Origin: Streptomyces pactum
GTDB lineage: Bacteria; Actinomycetota; Actinomycetes; Streptomycetales; Streptomycetaceae
DNA: 64,000 nt
Reading direction: 5' to 3'
Assembly (NCBI RefSeq): GCF_002005225.1
Contig: NZ_CP019724.1
Span: 2,294,001 to 2,358,000 of the forward strand
The notes beneath the pieces were generated by a model. The model did not search any database. It was not told the origin of the DNA and saw nothing but the letters and a program-made list of their open reading frames with translations. Position 1 is the stretch's first letter; the number at the start of each line of letters is the position of its first letter. Positions 7,021-19,603 of this stretch are shown in pieces. A program made the translations under genes and the position numbers.

Positions 7021-10000
7021 GCCGGAGTACACCGAGGACGACCCGCGCACCGCCGTGGAAGCCCTGCTGCGTGCCGCCGCCGTGGACTCCGGTGCCGGGG
7101 TCGTCACGGTCGCCCCGGACGGTGCCACGGTCAGCATGCCCTACCGCGAGCTGCTGTCCCGGGCCCGCCGGCTGCTCGCCGGGCTGCGGGAGCGCGGGCT
7201 GCGCGCCGGCGACCCGGTGCTGCTGTGCGGGCTGCCGCTGGCGGAGTTCTTCCCCGCCTTCTGGGCCTGTGTGCTGGGCGGCGCCCGGCCCGCGGCGATC
7301 GCGGAGCGGGCCGTCCCGGGCTCACCCGCGTACGAACGCCTGCTGCACGCCTGCACAGTGCTGGACCGGCCGCTGGTGCTGAGCGACGCGGCCGGGGCGC
7401 GGGACCTGGCCACCGCCGCTCCCGGCCTGCGGGTCGCGGTCGCGCGGGACTGCCTGGGCGCGCACCCCGCGGACGGCCACGTCGACCCGGCCGGGTCCGA
7501 CGTCGCACTGCTGATGCTGTCCTCCGGCAGCACCGGTGTGCCCAAGGCGGCGCGGCTCACCCACGCCGGTCTGGTGGACTTCGCCGCGAGCTCCCGGCGG
7601 ATCATGGACGTTCGGCCGGACGACACGATGGTGAACTGGCTGCCGGTCGACCACAGCGGCGCGTTCCTGCTGTACCACGTGCTGGCGGTCTTCGTGGGCT
7701 GTACCAATGTCCACGCTCCGACCGACCGGGTCCTGGCCGAACCGCTGCGCTGGCTCGACCTCGTCGAGTCGTACGCGGCGCAGCACAGTTGGGCGCCGAC
7801 CTTCGCGTACGGGCTGGTCGCGGACGCGCTCGCCGAGCGGCCGGACCGCGTACGGAACCTGGGCTCCCTCAAGACCCTGCTGTGCGGTGGCGAGCAGATC
7901 GTGCTGCCGGTGCTGCACCGCTTCCTCGACGCCACCGCCGCGTCCGGAGTGCGGGAGGGCCACATCGTGCCGGTGTGGGGGATGGCCGAGACGGTCACGG
8001 CCGTCACGTACGGGCGGCTGGACCGGCCGGGCACCGTGCACCGCCTGCTCAAGAGCAGCCTCGGCGGCGACCTGGTGCGGGCCGACGCGCGCACCCCCGA
8101 GGACGACTGCGTCACCTTCGTCGCGGCCGGCTCGCCGGCCCACGGGGTCACCCTGCGCGTCGTGGACGACCAGGACGAGCCCGCGCCCGCGGGCAGGATC
8201 GGCCGCCTCCAGGTGAGCACGCCCGCCCGTCTCACCCCCGGCTACGTGAACAACCCGGAGGCGGACGCCGAGGCGTTCCCGGCGGGGCGGGACTGGCTGG
8301 ACACGGGCGATCTGGCCTTCCTCGACGGCGGGCAGGTCGTGATCACCGGCCGGCGCAAGGACCTGATCATCCTCAACGGGCACAACGTGTACTGCCACGA
8401 GGTCGAGGAGGCGGCGACCGCCGTCGCCGGGGTCCGTCAGGGGGAGGTCGCGGCCTGCGGCGTACCGGACGAGGACAGCGGTACGGAGCGGCTGGCCTTG
8501 TTCTTCGTGAGCCGCGGCGCCGACGAGGACGAGCGGATCTTACGGGAGGTGAGGGCGGCTCTCTTCTCCCGGCTGCGCCTGACCGCCTCCCACGTCCTGC
8601 CGGTACCGGGCGGCGACTTCCCGAGGACTCCCGCCGGGAAGGTGCGCCGCGCGGAGCTCCGGCACCGCCTGATCGCCGGTGGCTTGCGCACCGGTCCCGC
8701 CCCGCACGCCGACGGCGCCGCCTCCGACGACCTGACCGGCATCGTGTGCGAGGAGATCGGCGCCGTACTGGGGCACCCGGTGGACGCGCGTGTGCCGTTC
8801 TACGAGCTGGGGCTCGACTCCCTGCACCTCACCCGTCTGCGCTCACTCCTGGAACGGCGGCTCGCGACGCCGATCGCCCAGACCGCGTTCTTCGAGCACC
8901 CCACGGCCGCGGCCCTCGCCGCGCATCTGGCCGCCGCCCCCGCTGACCGGCCGCGGCCCGTGACCACCGACTCGGGGGACGACACGGCCGAGCGGCGCGT
9001 CGCGATCATCGGCATGTCGCTGCGCTTCCCCGGCGCGGACTCGGCGGACCGGTTCTGGGCGAATCTGCGCGACGGCGTGGACAGCGTCCGGGTCTTCGGC
9101 GAAGAGCGGCTCGCCGCGGCCGGCCTGTCCCCGGAGCAGCGGCGCGCCCCCGGCCTGGTGCCGGTCGGGGGCGTCATCGACGGCGTCGACGCCTTCGACG
9201 CGGACTTCTTCGGGGTGAGCCCCAAGGAGGCTCGCCTCACCCATCCCGCGCACCGGCTGTTTCTCGAGTGCTGCCACGAGGCGCTCGAGGAGGGCGGCTA
9301 CGGGGCAGTCGAACCGGGCACCAGGGTGGGGGTGTTCGCCGGTACGGGCATGAACCTCTACGACCACCAGCACCCGCCCGCGAGCGGCGTGCCCGACGCC
9401 TCGGACGACGACCCGGCCACCGGCATGCAGGCCGCCATCGGGCAGCAGCCCGACTTCCTCGCCTCCCGCGTCGCCTACCGGCTCGGCCTCACCGGCCCGG
9501 CCATCGGCGTGCAGACGGCGTGTTCCACCTCGCTGGTCGCCGTCCACCTCGCCGTGCAGGCCCTGCTGAGCGGCGAGGCGCATATGGCGCTGGCCGGCGC
9601 GGCGGCCGTGCACCTGCCGCAGGAGAGCGGCTACCACAGTCACCCGGGGTCGATCCTGTCCCCCACCGGCCGCTGCCGGGCCTTCGACGCGGAGGCCGAC
9701 GGCACCGTCGGCGGCAACGGTGTCGCGGCGGTACTGCTCAAGCGGCTCGACCGGGCGCTGGCCGACGGCGACACCGTGCAGGCGGTCATCCTGGGCTCCG
9801 CCGTCAACAACGACGGGGCGAGCAAGGTCGGGTTCAGCGCGCCCGGCGTCGCGGGCCAGGTGGAGGTCGTGCGCCAGGCGCTGCGCAGGGCGGACGTCCC
9901 CGCCGACACGATCTCGTACGTGGAGGCGCACGGAACGGGCACCCGCCTCGGTGATCCGGTGGAACTGGAGGCACTGGGCAGGGCGCTCGGGGAGGGCACA

Positions 10001-13000
10001 CGGCGTACCGGGTTCTGCACCGTCGGCTCGGTGAAGCCGAGCATCGGGCACCTCGACAGTTGCGCCGGGATGGCCGGCCTCCTCAAGACGGTCCTCATGC
10101 TGCGCCACCGCACGCTGGTGCCCACACTGCACCTGACACGGCCCAACCCCGACTTGCGCCTGGAGGGCGGCCCGCTCGTCCTGGGCACCGGGCTGCGGCC
10201 GTGGCCGGCGCGGGACGGCGTGCCGCGCCGGGCCGGGGTCAGCGCGCTCGGCGTCGGCGGCACGAACGCGCACGTGGTGCTGGAGGAGCCGCCCGTACGG
10301 TCCGGACCGCACGCGGCCCGACTTCCCGTACTCGTACCGGTCTCGGCCCGCGACACGGAGGCGCTGGACGAGCTCACCGGCCTGCTCCGCGACCGGCTGC
10401 GGCAGCGGCCGGACCTCGCGGCGGCGGACGTGGCGGCCACGATGGCGCTCGGCCGGCCCCACCGGGCGGCGCGGTCCACGGCCGTCGGCCGGACCGCCGG
10501 GGAGCTGGCCGACGCCCTGGACGAGCGGCAAGCCGCGCCGCCCGCCCCGCTCGGGCCGCTCGCCTTCGCCTTCGCCGGACAGGGCAGCGGCCGGCGCGGC
10601 ATGGCGAGCGGCCTGTACGCCGCCCACCCGGCCGCCAGGCGGGTACTCGACCGGTGCGAGGAGCTGTACGCCGACGAGTTCGGCGGCAGTCTGCTCCTGC
10701 TGCCGGACGAGTCCGCCGACGACGACGTCTGGCCCACCGAGACAGCGCAGGCCGCCCTGTTCGCCCATCAGGCGGCACTCGTGGAGGTGTGGCGCGCCGT
10801 CGGCGTGCGCCCTGCGCTGCTGTTCGGCCACAGCGTCGGGGAGTACGCGGCCCTCTACGCGGGCGGCGCCCTCGCACTCGACGACGGACTGCGGCTCACC
10901 GCGTGGCGCGGGCGGCTGATGCAGTCGGCCTGCCCGCCGGGCGGCATGCTCGCCGTCCGCGCCGGGGAGGCCGAGGCGGAGCGGATCGCGCGGGCCGCGG
11001 GCGCCGTGTCGGCGGCGGTCAACGGGCCGCGCTCCCAGGTGCTCTCCGGCCCGCCGGACGCCCTGGAGGAGGCGGTGCGCCTGCTGGACGGGGAGGGCCT
11101 GCGGTGGCGGGCGCTGCCCGTCGACAGGGCGTTCCACTCCGCCGCGGTCGAACCGGCGCTGCGCGAGTTCCGTTCGCACGCCGAGCGGGTGGCGTACGGT
11201 CCGCTGCGCACGCCGTTGATCACGGCGGCCGACGGGCGGGTACGCCCGGTGGGCTGGACCCCGGATGCCGACTACCTCTGCCACCAGGCGCGTCGGCCCG
11301 TCCGCTTCGATCTGGCCATGGCCGCGGCGACGCAGCAGGGATGCCGGGACTTCGTGGAAGTCGGTGCCGATGCCACCCTCACCGGCCTCGGCCGCCACTG
11401 CGTACCGGAGAGCCGCTGGCTCGTCGGGCAGGGCTCGGGCCCGGAAGCAGCCGACCAGGTGCGCGGGCTCCTGACGTCACTGGGCTCGCTCTACCGCAGG
11501 GGGGCCGACCTGGAGTGGGGCGCGGTCAACAGCGGCGGGGGCAGGCTGCCGCTGCCGGGGCATCCCCTGCGCAGACGCCGGGTGGCGTCCCCCGCCACGC
11601 CACCGGCCACGCCTGTGAAGGAGTCGACCGTGCCGGACGAACTGCTCGACCACGTACGTCGGCTGACCGCCGACAAGCTCGGCCGCCGGCTGGCGGACGT
11701 CGCGCCCGGCACCTCGTTCTTCGAGCTGGGCGCGGACTCGCTCTCCCTGATGGGCATGACGGCGGAGCTGGAGCAGCGGTACGGCGCACGTGTTCCGGTG
11801 CGGGAGCTGTTCTCCACGGCCGACACCCCGCGCGCGCTGGCCGAACGCCTGGCGCAACTGGGCGCGGGGCCGGCCCCGGACCCCGCAGGAGCGCGTGGGG
11901 AGGAGGGGCAGGAGCCGGATGCCGCGTACGAGCCGCAGCCGCGCCCGGACACGGTGGCCGCGCCCCCGCCAGCACCCACGGCACCAGCACCGCGACCGGC
12001 ACCGGCACCGGCACCGGCACCGGCACCGGACACCCTCGCCCCGGCACCCGAGGCGTCCTCCGGCCTGCACGAGCTGCTGGCGCGGCAGCTACAGCTCACC
12101 GAGCACCTCGTCGACCAGGTGACCGGCGTGCTATCCCGGCAACTCGACCTTCTCGCGTCCACGGGAGCCCGGCCCACCGCTCCCCCGGCGCCCGCGCCCA
12201 CTCCCGTGTCGGCACCATCCCGACCCCAGCACCAGCCCCAGCCCCAGCCCCAGGCATCGACACCGGCTCCACCCCCGGCGCCCTCCCCGCTCCCGCCCGC
12301 GATCCCCGTCCCGCCCGCCCCACCGGTGGAGCACGAGCAGCGCCCGCAGCCGAGGTCCGCCCCCGGGTGCGACTTCAGTCTGTACTTCTTCGGCGACTAC
12401 CCGCAGGACGCCGACCGCGACAAGTACGCGCTGATCATGGAGGCCTCGAAGTACGCGGACGAACACGAGTTCCACGCCCTGTGGCTGCCGGAGCGCCACT
12501 TCAACTCCTTCGGCGCGCTGTTCCCCAACCCCTCCGTGCTCGCCGCCGCGCTCGCGGCGAGCACTCGCCGCATCCGGCTGCACGCGGGCTCGGTCGTGCT
12601 GCCGCTGCACCATCCGGTGCGGGTCGCCGAGGAGTGGTCGGTGGTCGACAACATCTCCGGCGGCAGGGCGGGCCTCTGTGTCGCGAGCGGCTGGCACGCC
12701 ACCGACTTCTCACTCGCCCCGCAGCACTTCGGACGCCACCGCGACGTGATGTACGAGCAGTTGGCGGCCGTGCGACAGCTCTGGTCGGGCCGGTCGCTGC
12801 CGACGACCGCCGGTGACGGTGAGCCCGTCGAGATACGTCTCCATCCCCGTCCCCTGCAACGGGAACTCCCCTTGTACGTGGCAGTGGTGGGCAATCCCGA
12901 CAGCTACCGCCGGGCCGCCGCAGAGGGCCTGGGCGTGGTCACCAACCTGATGACGCAGACCGTCGAGCAACTGGCGGAGAACATCGCGCTGTACCGGCGC

Positions 13001-16000
13001 ACCCGCGCCGAGCACGGGCTCGCCCCGGCGGCGGGCCGCGTCGTGGTGCTGGTGCACACGTACCTCGGTGAGGACGGGGACCGCGCGCGGGCGGAGGCAT
13101 ACCGGCCGTTCGTGTCCTACCTGCGTTCCTCGCTCTCCCTCTTCGGCCAGGTCACCAACAGCCTCGGCTTCACGGCGGACCTGGACAACACCCCCGAGGA
13201 AGACGTGGAGTTCCTGCTCGAGCGGGCCTACGCACGCTACTGCGCCTCGCGGGCCCTGATCGGCGACGAGGACATGGCCGCCGAGACGGTGCGCCGCCTG
13301 GTGGACGCCGGGGCGGACGAGATCGCCTGCTTCGTGGACTTCGGCGTGCCGAAGGAGAAGGTCCTGGCCGCGCTGCCGGTACTCGACCGGGTCCGCCGCC
13401 GCGTGCGGTCCGAAGCCGGAATGCGGGCTGCGCCCCTACCGGGCCGGGCGGCGCCGGTACCGGGCCGGGCGCCCCTCACGCCCGCGCAGCGCCGCATCTG
13501 GTTCCTGGAGCAACTGCATCCGGGGACCGGCATGTATCACGAGCCCAAGGCGATCCGGCTGGACGGGCCACTGGACGTGCCGGCCCTGCGCCGTGCGCTC
13601 CAGCGGGTCGCGGACCGGCACACGGCGCTGCGTACGGTGTTCCTGGACGACGGCAGCGTCCCGTACCAGGAGATCCGCGACCGGGTACTGCTGGAATGCC
13701 CGGTCGACGACCACACGGGGGCGACGGAGGAGGAGGCGCTGCGCGCCGCGCTCGCGACGGAGGGGCGCCGGGTCCTCGACCTGCGCGAGGGACCACTGGT
13801 GACGGCGCGACTGCTGCGCCTGTCCGAGGAACGGCACCTGCTCTTTCTCCTGGCCCACCACATCATCTTCGACTCGGCCTCCACGGCGGTGCTCGTCCGC
13901 GACCTCGCCGCCTGCTACCGGGCCTCGGAGCACGGCGCCCCCGAGCCGCCGCCCCTGCCGGAGGTGGCTCCGGCCCGCCCGGCGGACCGCGCGGCGTCCC
14001 TCGGCTTCTGGCGGCGCGAGCTGGCCGGGGCCCCGGAGCTCGCCCTGCCCACCGACCGGCCCCGCCCACCGGTGAGGTCGGGGGCGGGGGCGAGCCTCAC
14101 CCACGAACTGGACGCGGAACTCACCGGCGCGCTGCGGGCGTTCACGGCCGGGCACCGGGCCACGTTGTTCATGGCGCTGACCGGCGCGGTCGCGGCGGTG
14201 CTCGGCCGGATGAGCGGCCAGGAGGACGTGGTCCTCGGCACCGTGCTCGCCGCCCGGCCCGCCGGCGCCGACCACCATGTCGGCCTCTTCCTCGACACCG
14301 TGCCGCTGCGCCTGGACCTCGCCGGTGCCCCGGACTTCCCGGCGCTGCTGCACCGGGTACGGGCCGGCAGCACGGCGGCGTACGAGCACAGCGGGGTCCC
14401 CTTCGACGAGCTGGTGGGGGCGCTCAACCCGCACCGGGACCCGGGGCGCAACCCCCTGTTCCAGGTGATGGTGGAGTACGAGAACGAGGGCGAGGTGGAG
14501 TTCGACCCGCCCCGGTTGGCGGCGACGCTGCTCGACGTGCCGAGCGCGCGAGCCCCGTTCGACCTGAGCGTCTACTTCACGCACCACCGCGACGGTGTGC
14601 GGTTCATGGTCGAGTACGACACGGCCCTGTTCGACGAGACCACCGTGCGCCGCTTCACGCACCACGTGGAGCAGGTGCTGCGCCGCGCCCTCGGCACCCC
14701 CGGCGCACCGCTGTGTGAACTGACCGCCGTGACCGGAACCGACCGCGCGGACCTCGCGAGGCTGGGGCGCCTGGACGAACCGTCGCCCGCCGTCGAGGAC
14801 ACCCTGCACGGGCTGTTCGAGCGGCAGGCACGGCGGACACCGGACGCCGTCGCCCTGGTGAGCGGGGCGGAGAGCGTCAGCTACCGGGAGCTGGACGAGC
14901 GCGCGAACACGCTCGCCCACGATCTGCGCGCCCGAGGCGCCGTGCGGGGGGAGCGCGTGGCGCTGCTGCTGCCACGCGGTGCGGAACTGATCGCCGCCGT
15001 GCTGGGGGTGCTCAAGAGCGGTGCCGCGTATCTGCCGCTCGACCCGTCCCTGCCGGCCCCTCGGGTCGCCACGCTCCTCGACGACGGCGCGCCCGTGCTG
15101 CTGCTGACCTCCGCATCCGTCCTCGCGCGTCATCCCGGGCTCGGGACGGACGCCCCCTGCCGGCCAGTACGGCTCGTGGAGGAGGTCGACGGCAACCTCC
15201 CGGAAGGCCCCCCGGCCGACGGCGCGCGGCCCGAGGACCCCGCGTACTGCATCTACACCTCGGGCTCGACCGGCCGGCCCAAGGGGGTCGTCGTGCCGCA
15301 TCGGGGCCCGGTCAACCTCGTGCGCGGGCACCTGGCGGGCCATGCCGCGCTGCGCACCCTGCAGTGGACGTCGCCCGCGTTCGACGTGAGCGTGCAGGAG
15401 ATCTTCACCACGCTGTGTTCCGGGGCGGCGCTGGTGCTGATCGACGACGAAGTGCGGCACGACCCGGCGGCCGTGGCCCAGGCGGTGCACCGTCACGGGG
15501 TGGAGCGGATGTTCATGCCGTGCACCCCGCTCAGGTACCTCGTCGAGACCGGGCCTCGACTGCCGTCCCTGCGGGAGCTGTTCTCAGCCGGGGAGGCGCT
15601 GCAGCTCACCGGCGCGTTCCGCCGGTTCCTCGCCGCGCACCCCGACTGCGCGCTGTACAACCAGTACGGGCCGACGGAGACCTCCGTCATCGTCACCTCG
15701 CATCGGGTCGACCCCGACGGCGAGGAGTGGCCGCCGATCGGCACGCCGGTTCCGGGAGCGCGGATCACCCTGCTGGACGGCGCCGGGCGGCCGGCCCTGC
15801 CGGGAGCGGTCGGTGAGATCCACGTGGGCGGCTCCCCGGTCGCGTACGGCTATCACGCCCGGCCCGCGGAGACGGCCGGCGCGTTCCTCGCGGACGGCTC
15901 GGGCTCCGTGCGGTACCGGACGGGGGACCTTGGGCGCTGGCGCACGGACGGCTCGCTCCAGTACTGCGGCCGAGTGGACGACCAGGTCAAGATCAGGGGC

Positions 16001-17854
16001 CATCGGGTCGAACCGGCCGAAGTGCGACAGGCGTTGAGCGCCCTGGCGGACGTCCGGGACGCGGCCGTCGTGTCCCACCGCGACCAGCACGGCGACCGGG
16101 AACTCGTCGCCTACGTGGTGCCCGCGGCGCCGGACGTCGACCTGCGGGCGCTGCGCGTGGCGGCTGCCGCACAGCTCCCCGACCACCTGGTGCCGCGCCG
16201 CTGGGTGCGCCTGGAGCGGCTGCCGGTGAACACCTCGGGCAAGCTGGACCGGGAGCGGCTGCCCGCGCCCGGGTCCGAACCGGACGACGCGGCCGAGGAC
16301 GCGGACGCACAGCCCGCCACCCGCTTGGAAAGGACCCTGCACGATTTGTGGTGCGAGGAGCTCGGCGCGCGCCGGGTGCCGGTGACCCAGTCCTTCTTCG
16401 AGCTCGGCGGCCACTCCCTGAGCGCGATCAGGCTGCTGAACCTGATGGCGGACCGACTGGACGTCGACCTGTCCATGGCCGAGTTCTTCCTCAACCCCAC
16501 GATCCGGGGCGTCGCGAGCCGCGACGAACGTCCCGCGCCCGCGGAGCGGGTGGTGGACACGGTGCCGATGACGTCCACGCTGCGCAGGCTGTGGCACCGG
16601 CACCACGAGCACGCCGACCCGGACGTCTACAACGTCGCGCACCGCATCGACCTGCGCGGCGACCTCGACCCGCGGAACCTGGCAGGCGCCCTGGAGGACC
16701 TGGTGGGCCGCCATCACGCGCTGCGGAGCAGGACCGTACGACGCGACGGACGGTATCTGGTCGAGGTGCTGGCCCAGGTGTCCGTGGACCTGCCGGTGGA
16801 CGACCTGACGGTGTACGCCGACGACGACGAGGCCGTCGAGCGGTGGTGCCGCGACCAGGCCACGCGTCCACTCGCCATCGACCGCGCGCCGCTGTTCCGC
16901 TTCCGGCTGGCGCGGCTCGGTCCGGATCGCTGGGTGCTGGTGCTCGTGTTTCACCACGCCGTGTGCGACGGCTGGTCCATGGGTGTCATCTGGCACGAGC
17001 TGCGGGAGCTCCACGACGCCCGGCACCTGGGCACCGACAGCCGGCTTCCGGCGCCCGCCGCGCAGTTCACCGACTTCGCCCGCGCCGAACACGGACTGGA
17101 CGGCGAGCGCCGGGCGGAGCTCGAACGGTTCTGGCGCGCGGAACTCGACGGCGTACCCCTGCGTCTGCCGCTGCCCTACGACAGGCCGCGCCCCGCGAAA
17201 CTGTCCGGCCAGGGCGCCCTGCACACCTGGGCCATCTCCGGGGACACCCCGGGGCAGGTCACGGCGGCCGCCACCCGCCTGGGGAGCACGCCGTACGTCG
17301 TGCTGGCCGCGACGTTCGCCACCTGGGCGGCCGAGCTGTGCGGCGGGCTGCCCGACGTGGTACTGGCCGCGTCCAGCGCGAACCGCACCCGCCGCGAGCG
17401 GTCCGGCGTGGTGGGGCTGCTGGGCGACGCGGTCCTGCTGCGCGCCCGGCTGGGCGAGGCCGACACGTTCGCCGATCTGGTGAAGCGGCTGGGCGCGACG
17501 CTCTTCACCGCGCTCGACCACCAGGAGCTGCCCCTGACGGAGGTGGTGGAGCTGGTGTCGCCGGAGACGGGCGACTCGCTGTTCCCGACCGTGCTGTTCA
17601 CCGTGGTCACCACACCGGCGCCCACCCTGGACATGCGCTCGCTTTCCGCCTCGGTACGCGACCTCCCGACGTCAGGCGTGGCCCGCAACGAGCTGTACGT
17701 GGTCCTGGTCCCCGGCGCCGACACGATCACCGTCACCTTCGAGTACTCCACGGACCTCTTCGACGAAGCCACCATCACGTCCTGGGCGGACACCTTCACC
17801 CGGCTCCTGCAACGCATCACGCGAACCCCTCACCACTCTCTGCACGCCCCCTGA
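6980..17854 (+). CDS. hybrid acyl-AMP ligase / PKS / NRPS megasynthase
   Basis: 3,624-aa assembly-line enzyme. ATG at 6980 lies inside the end of the exporter gene. Domains (residues): acyl-AMP ligase of FAAL/CoA-ligase type (about 20-560, SSGSTGVPK near 185); ACP1 with Ser614 (GLDSL); ketosynthase (about 673-1105, Cys848 in TACSTS, EAHGTGT, KPSIGH); acyltransferase (about 1196-1530, Ser1285 in [13 protein letters not shown] suggesting malonyl-CoA); ACP2 with Ser1587; Pro/Ala/Gln-rich linker (1610-1795); FMN luciferase-like monooxygenase (1797-2145); condensation (from 2165, HHIIFD at 2293-2298); adenylation (2608-3096, [11 protein letters not shown]); PCP with Ser3146 (GGHS); final condensation (from 3194, HHAVCD at 3325-3330). 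Expected chemistry: load a carboxylic acid, add two carbons with no ketoreductase, hydroxylate at C2, condense with an amino acid (pocket about D-V-Q-x-F-A-Q-V-I-K, loosely proline-like), then pass on. No thioesterase is present, so the last C domain needs a partner carrier. Confidence 0.93.
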   Translation: MDRVQGQALCRGPEPEYTEDDPRTAVEALLRAAAVDSGAGVVTVAPDGATVSMPYRELLSRARRLLAGLRERGLRAGDPVLLCGLPLAEFFPAFWACVLGGARPAAIAERAVPGSPAYERLLHACTVLDRPLVLSDAAGARDLATAAPGLRVAVARDCLGAHPADGHVDPAGSDVALLMLSSGSTGVPKAARLTHAGLVDFAASSRRIMDVRPDDTMVNWLPVDHSGAFLLYHVLAVFVGCTNVHAPTDRVLAEPLRWLDLVESYAAQHSWAPTFAYGLVADALAERPDRVRNLGSLKTLLCGGEQIVLPVLHRFLDATAASGVREGHIVPVWGMAETVTAVTYGRLDRPGTVHRLLKSSLGGDLVRADARTPEDDCVTFVAAGSPAHGVTLRVVDDQDEPAPAGRIGRLQVSTPARLTPGYVNNPEADAEAFPAGRDWLDTGDLAFLDGGQVVITGRRKDLIILNGHNVYCHEVEEAATAVAGVRQGEVAACGVPDEDSGTERLALFFVSRGADEDERILREVRAALFSRLRLTASHVLPVPGGDFPRTPAGKVRRAELRHRLIAGGLRTGPAPHADGAASDDLTGIVCEEIGAVLGHPVDARVPFYELGLDSLHLTRLRSLLERRLATPIAQTAFFEHPTAAALAAHLAAAPADRPRPVTTDSGDDTAERRVAIIGMSLRFPGADSADRFWANLRDGVDSVRVFGEERLAAAGLSPEQRRAPGLVPVGGVIDGVDAFDADFFGVSPKEARLTHPAHRLFLECCHEALEEGGYGAVEPGTRVGVFAGTGMNLYDHQHPPASGVPDASDDDPATGMQAAIGQQPDFLASRVAYRLGLTGPAIGVQTACSTSLVAVHLAVQALLSGEAHMALAGAAAVHLPQESGYHSHPGSILSPTGRCRAFDAEADGTVGGNGVAAVLLKRLDRALADGDTVQAVILGSAVNNDGASKVGFSAPGVAGQVEVVRQALRRADVPADTISYVEAHGTGTRLGDPVELEALGRALGEGTRRTGFCTVGSVKPSIGHLDSCAGMAGLLKTVLMLRHRTLVPTLHLTRPNPDLRLEGGPLVLGTGLRPWPARDGVPRRAGVSALGVGGTNAHVVLEEPPVRSGPHAARLPVLVPVSARDTEALDELTGLLRDRLRQRPDLAAADVAATMALGRPHRAARSTAVGRTAGELADALDERQAAPPAPLGPLAFAFAGQGSGRRGMASGLYAAHPAARRVLDRCEELYADEFGGSLLLLPDESADDDVWPTETAQAALFAHQAALVEVWRAVGVRPALLFGHSVGEYAALYAGGALALDDGLRLTAWRGRLMQSACPPGGMLAVRAGEAEAERIARAAGAVSAAVNGPRSQVLSGPPDALEEAVRLLDGEGLRWRALPVDRAFHSAAVEPALREFRSHAERVAYGPLRTPLITAADGRVRPVGWTPDADYLCHQARRPVRFDLAMAAATQQGCRDFVEVGADATLTGLGRHCVPESRWLVGQGSGPEAADQVRGLLTSLGSLYRRGADLEWGAVNSGGGRLPLPGHPLRRRRVASPATPPATPVKESTVPDELLDHVRRLTADKLGRRLADVAPGTSFFELGADSLSLMGMTAELEQRYGARVPVRELFSTADTPRALAERLAQLGAGPAPDPAGARGEEGQEPDAAYEPQPRPDTVAAPPPAPTAPAPRPAPAPAPAPAPDTLAPAPEASSGLHELLARQLQLTEHLVDQVTGVLSRQLDLLASTGARPTAPPAPAPTPVSAPSRPQHQPQPQPQASTPAPPPAPSPLPPAIPVPPAPPVEHEQRPQPRSAPGCDFSLYFFGDYPQDADRDKYALIMEASKYADEHEFHALWLPERHFNSFGALFPNPSVLAAALAASTRRIRLHAGSVVLPLHHPVRVAEEWSVVDNISGGRAGLCVASGWHATDFSLAPQHFGRHRDVMYEQLAAVRQLWSGRSLPTTAGDGEPVEIRLHPRPLQRELPLYVAVVGNPDSYRRAAAEGLGVVTNLMTQTVEQLAENIALYRRTRAEHGLAPAAGRVVVLVHTYLGEDGDRARAEAYRPFVSYLRSSLSLFGQVTNSLGFTADLDNTPEEDVEFLLERAYARYCASRALIGDEDMAAETVRRLVDAGADEIACFVDFGVPKEKVLAALPVLDRVRRRVRSEAGMRAAPLPGRAAPVPGRAPLTPAQRRIWFLEQLHPGTGMYHEPKAIRLDGPLDVPALRRALQRVADRHTALRTVFLDDGSVPYQEIRDRVLLECPVDDHTGATEEEALRAALATEGRRVLDLREGPLVTARLLRLSEERHLLFLLAHHIIFDSASTAVLVRDLAACYRASEHGAPEPPPLPEVAPARPADRAASLGFWRRELAGAPELALPTDRPRPPVRSGAGASLTHELDAELTGALRAFTAGHRATLFMALTGAVAAVLGRMSGQEDVVLGTVLAARPAGADHHVGLFLDTVPLRLDLAGAPDFPALLHRVRAGSTAAYEHSGVPFDELVGALNPHRDPGRNPLFQVMVEYENEGEVEFDPPRLAATLLDVPSARAPFDLSVYFTHHRDGVRFMVEYDTALFDETTVRRFTHHVEQVLRRALGTPGAPLCELTAVTGTDRADLARLGRLDEPSPAVEDTLHGLFERQARRTPDAVALVSGAESVSYRELDERANTLAHDLRARGAVRGERVALLLPRGAELIAAVLGVLKSGAAYLPLDPSLPAPRVATLLDDGAPVLLLTSASVLARHPGLGTDAPCRPVRLVEEVDGNLPEGPPADGARPEDPAYCIYTSGSTGRPKGVVVPHRGPVNLVRGHLAGHAALRTLQWTSPAFDVSVQEIFTTLCSGAALVLIDDEVRHDPAAVAQAVHRHGVERMFMPCTPLRYLVETGPRLPSLRELFSAGEALQLTGAFRRFLAAHPDCALYNQYGPTETSVIVTSHRVDPDGEEWPPIGTPVPGARITLLDGAGRPALPGAVGEIHVGGSPVAYGYHARPAETAGAFLADGSGSVRYRTGDLGRWRTDGSLQYCGRVDDQVKIRGHRVEPAEVRQALSALADVRDAAVVSHRDQHGDRELVAYVVPAAPDVDLRALRVAAAAQLPDHLVPRRWVRLERLPVNTSGKLDRERLPAPGSEPDDAAEDADAQPATRLERTLHDLWCEELGARRVPVTQSFFELGGHSLSAIRLLNLMADRLDVDLSMAEFFLNPTIRGVASRDERPAPAERVVDTVPMTSTLRRLWHRHHEHADPDVYNVAHRIDLRGDLDPRNLAGALEDLVGRHHALRSRTVRRDGRYLVEVLAQVSVDLPVDDLTVYADDDEAVERWCRDQATRPLAIDRAPLFRFRLARLGPDRWVLVLVFHHAVCDGWSMGVIWHELRELHDARHLGTDSRLPAPAAQFTDFARAEHGLDGERRAELERFWRAELDGVPLRLPLPYDRPRPAKLSGQGALHTWAISGDTPGQVTAAATRLGSTPYVVLAATFATWAAELCGGLPDVVLAASSANRTRRERSGVVGLLGDAVLLRARLGEADTFADLVKRLGATLFTALDHQELPLTEVVELVSPETGDSLFPTVLFTVVTTPAPTLDMRSLSASVRDLPTSGVARNELYVVLVPGADTITVTFEYSTDLFDEATITSWADTFTRLLQRITRTPHHSLHAP
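11995..12029 (+). repeat. ACCGGC hexamer repeat in the synthase linker
   Basis: Five full copies and a partial sixth of ACCGGC encode a Pro-Ala run in the flexible linker before the monooxygenase domain. A second short C-A-G-C-C-C run lies at 12227-12253. Both look like slippage-prone linker DNA with no separate function. Confidence 0.85.
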
Positions 17855-18115
17855 CCCCCGGGGATGCGAGGGACCGATTCCACGGGCGACACCGTGTCGC
17901 CGCCCCACCGGTCGTCGCTGTACCCGATGATCTGTCCCCGGCTCGCTTCGAGCCGGGTGACGTCGTGGTGGAGGCGTTGCGTCACACAGGCCGGGACGGT
18001 CCCCGCATCCCCTTCTCGCGGGACGACCCGGAGGTCTGGTCCCGGGCGAGCGGTGTGGCTCCGGCGGCGACACCGGTGCGTCCTCTGATCAGGGGGCGGT
18101 GCGAGAGACCGGTGC
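17855..18115. other. non-coding gap after the megasynthase
   Basis: Contains the terminator-like hairpin at 17937-17957 and a shorter GGCGACAC/GTGTCGCC dyad just before it. A leftward open frame here (part of 17830-18192) has no family resemblance and covers both hairpins, so I do not call it a gene. Confidence 0.4.
17937..17957. terminator. hairpin between convergent megasynthase and membrane-protein genes
   Basis: Perfect 9-base stem CCCGGCTCG / CGAGCCGGG with a 3-base loop, 83 bases after the synthase stop and about 160 bases after the end of the opposing gene. There is no U-run, which is common for Streptomyces terminators. It could serve both directions. Confidence 0.5.
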
Positions 18116-18592
18116 TCATGAGACCACCCCAGAAGTTCTTCCGACTCGCTCGCGCAGGTATACGGAGGTGCCGGCCGAGACGGAGGCGGCACCCGCCAGC
18201 AGGCATACGAACACGGTGACCGACATAGAGACGTACTCCACGGTCGACCCGTCGGAGTACACGCAGGCGTTTCGAAGAGGCCAGTACTGTTGCTTGATGG
18301 CCGCCAAGTCGGCGCCGACGTCGTTCCGGCTCGTGCACAGTTCGGGGAAGGGCCCTCCCGTGGTGACGGAGAACCAGCCGTAGCAGTACACCGCCACCGC
18401 CGAGGAAGCCAGGATCAGGGCGACAAGCGCGTAGGTCCCGGGCACGGGCAGCGGCGGGTGGTTCAGCAGGACGAGGACCACCACGATGCCCACCGCCGCA
18501 GCGACCAGACTTGCAGCCAGCAGCGCGCCCATCAGGAACATGCGATACCTACTTCTTCTCTGCCTACTGCGCGGCGAGGAGCTCACCCGCAT
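18116..18592 (-). CDS. small three-TM membrane protein of unknown function
   Basis: A protein with an Arg-rich N-terminus (RSRQRRSRYR), then three hydrophobic segments: MFLMGALLAASLVAAAVGIV, TYALVALILASSAVAVYC and MSVTVFVCLLAGAASVS. Between the second and third is an outside loop with two cysteines around a WPLRNACVYSDG motif, which I recall from small Streptomyces membrane proteins of unknown role. The basic stretch before TM1 favours the ATG at 18592; ATG at 18541 would begin directly at TM1. The 5' end lies opposite a MarR gene fragment, so the true start is uncertain. It sits alone, convergent with the synthase gene. There is no evidence that it belongs to the cluster. Confidence 0.55.
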   Translation of the reverse strand: MRVSSSPRSRQRRSRYRMFLMGALLAASLVAAAVGIVVVLVLLNHPPLPVPGTYALVALILASSAVAVYCYGWFSVTTGGPFPELCTSRNDVGADLAAIKQQYWPLRNACVYSDGSTVEYVSMSVTVFVCLLAGAASVSAGTSVYLRERVGRTSGVVS

Positions 18593-18704
18593 GGGCAAGC
18601 GCCAACTCGTCACCCGCGAACGCGCCGGCGGTGTCACCGTCACCCTCACCGACACCGGATGCCGGGCCATCACCACCGTGCACCCGGCCTGGACGCCGCG
18701 GTAG
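18588..18704 (+). pseudogene. MarR-family regulator remnant (wing and C-terminus only)
   Basis: Thirty-eight codons reading RMGKRQLVTRERAGGVTV and then TLTDTGCRAI match the beta-hairpin wing of a MarR winged-helix regulator (usual form: GLVxRExxxxRGVxVTLTxxG). Everything upstream of the recognition helix is missing. It lies in an area full of broken genes. Confidence 0.55.
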
Positions 18705-19018
18705 CCGGCACTTCACCGACAAGCTCTCCGCACGGGAGATCGAAACACAGAGTTCCGTTCGCCGTCGGCTGTAGCCGCCGGACCACGATGCCGACAAGCC
18801 GCCGGGGGGCGCGATCACCAGCCCTTGACCAGGTGGCCCCGCCTCCTCTGCCCGACTTGGTACACGTCAGCGAGTACGCGTACGACGCGGCCCACTGCTT
18901 CCGTGAACCCAGCACTCCCGGACCAGAGGTCTGGGTCGCCGCGGACCACGTAACCCCGAACCTCCACGGCCGCGCCAGCCGCGCCGCCACCGGCACGACC
19001 GCCCGGGCCGAGCGCGCG
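18705..19018. other. decayed stretch without a recognisable gene
   Basis: Open frames exist on both strands but none shows a known domain. The stretch lies between a MarR fragment and an IS5-type fragment and is probably gene debris. Confidence 0.4.
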
Positions 19019-19308
19019 GCTACGACAGCACCGAGTTCCGTGTATGGGTAGCCCATCTGGGGTTCACGGCCGAGATCGCCCACAAGGGCGTGCCGGCCCC
19101 GATCCAGGCCGGCAAGCGCTGGGCGATCGAGCGCACCCACTCGTGGATGAACGACTACCGCAAGCTCCGGCGCTGCACCGAGAAGAGCGGCGAGGCCGTA
19201 CTTCTACCTCCGCCTCGCCGCCGCTCTCGTCACGCTCCGCATGCTCATCCGACGATCGACGAGCCGCTACCGCTCGGATGGTCGGCCCATCACCCGACGC
19301 CTCAGGTG
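19019..19308 (+). pseudogene. IS5-family transposase remnant (C-terminal part, frameshifted)
   Basis: Reading YDSTEFRVWVAHLGF, AEIAHKGVPAPIQAGKRW and IERTHSWMNDYRKLRRCTEK gives the C-terminal third of an IS5-type DDE transposase, including the ERTHSW segment that carries the catalytic glutamate. Near 19198 the frame slips by one base; the expected ending FYLRLAAALVTLRMLIRR continues in another frame to a stop at about 19308. The N-terminal two thirds and the inverted repeats are absent, so it cannot move. Confidence 0.75.
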
Positions 19309-19603
19309 ACCCATTTGCCGGTCGGTCCAAGACGTGCGGCCGGGAGAGCGGGTTGCCCTGTCTGCACGAGCACGCCTGCGCCCAGGCGTCAGGTGAACGC
19401 CAACATCCGATGTGCGATGCTTCGTCGCCTTTACCACATGTGACTAACGGAAGTCATCTCTCCGTTTCTCCGGCGCGGCTGGTTATGATCGGTACCTCAC
19501 GTCGCGTCAAAGCCGAACCGGACTCCCCCAATCCTGAGCCCAGGACTGCGTCTGGTCTCGGCGGTCGGGCCGTCCCCCCTGGTTCCCCGCTCTCCGAGGA
19601 CTG

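Noticed and set aside
6980..17854. Interpretation of the first domain as an amino-acid adenylation domain
   Set aside because: It lacks the amino-acid Asp of A4 and has acyl-ligase features ([33 protein letters not shown]) followed by an ACP, so an acyl-AMP ligase fits better.
17830..18192. Leftward 120-codon frame after the megasynthase
   Set aside because: No family resemblance, and it runs through two hairpins including the probable terminator.
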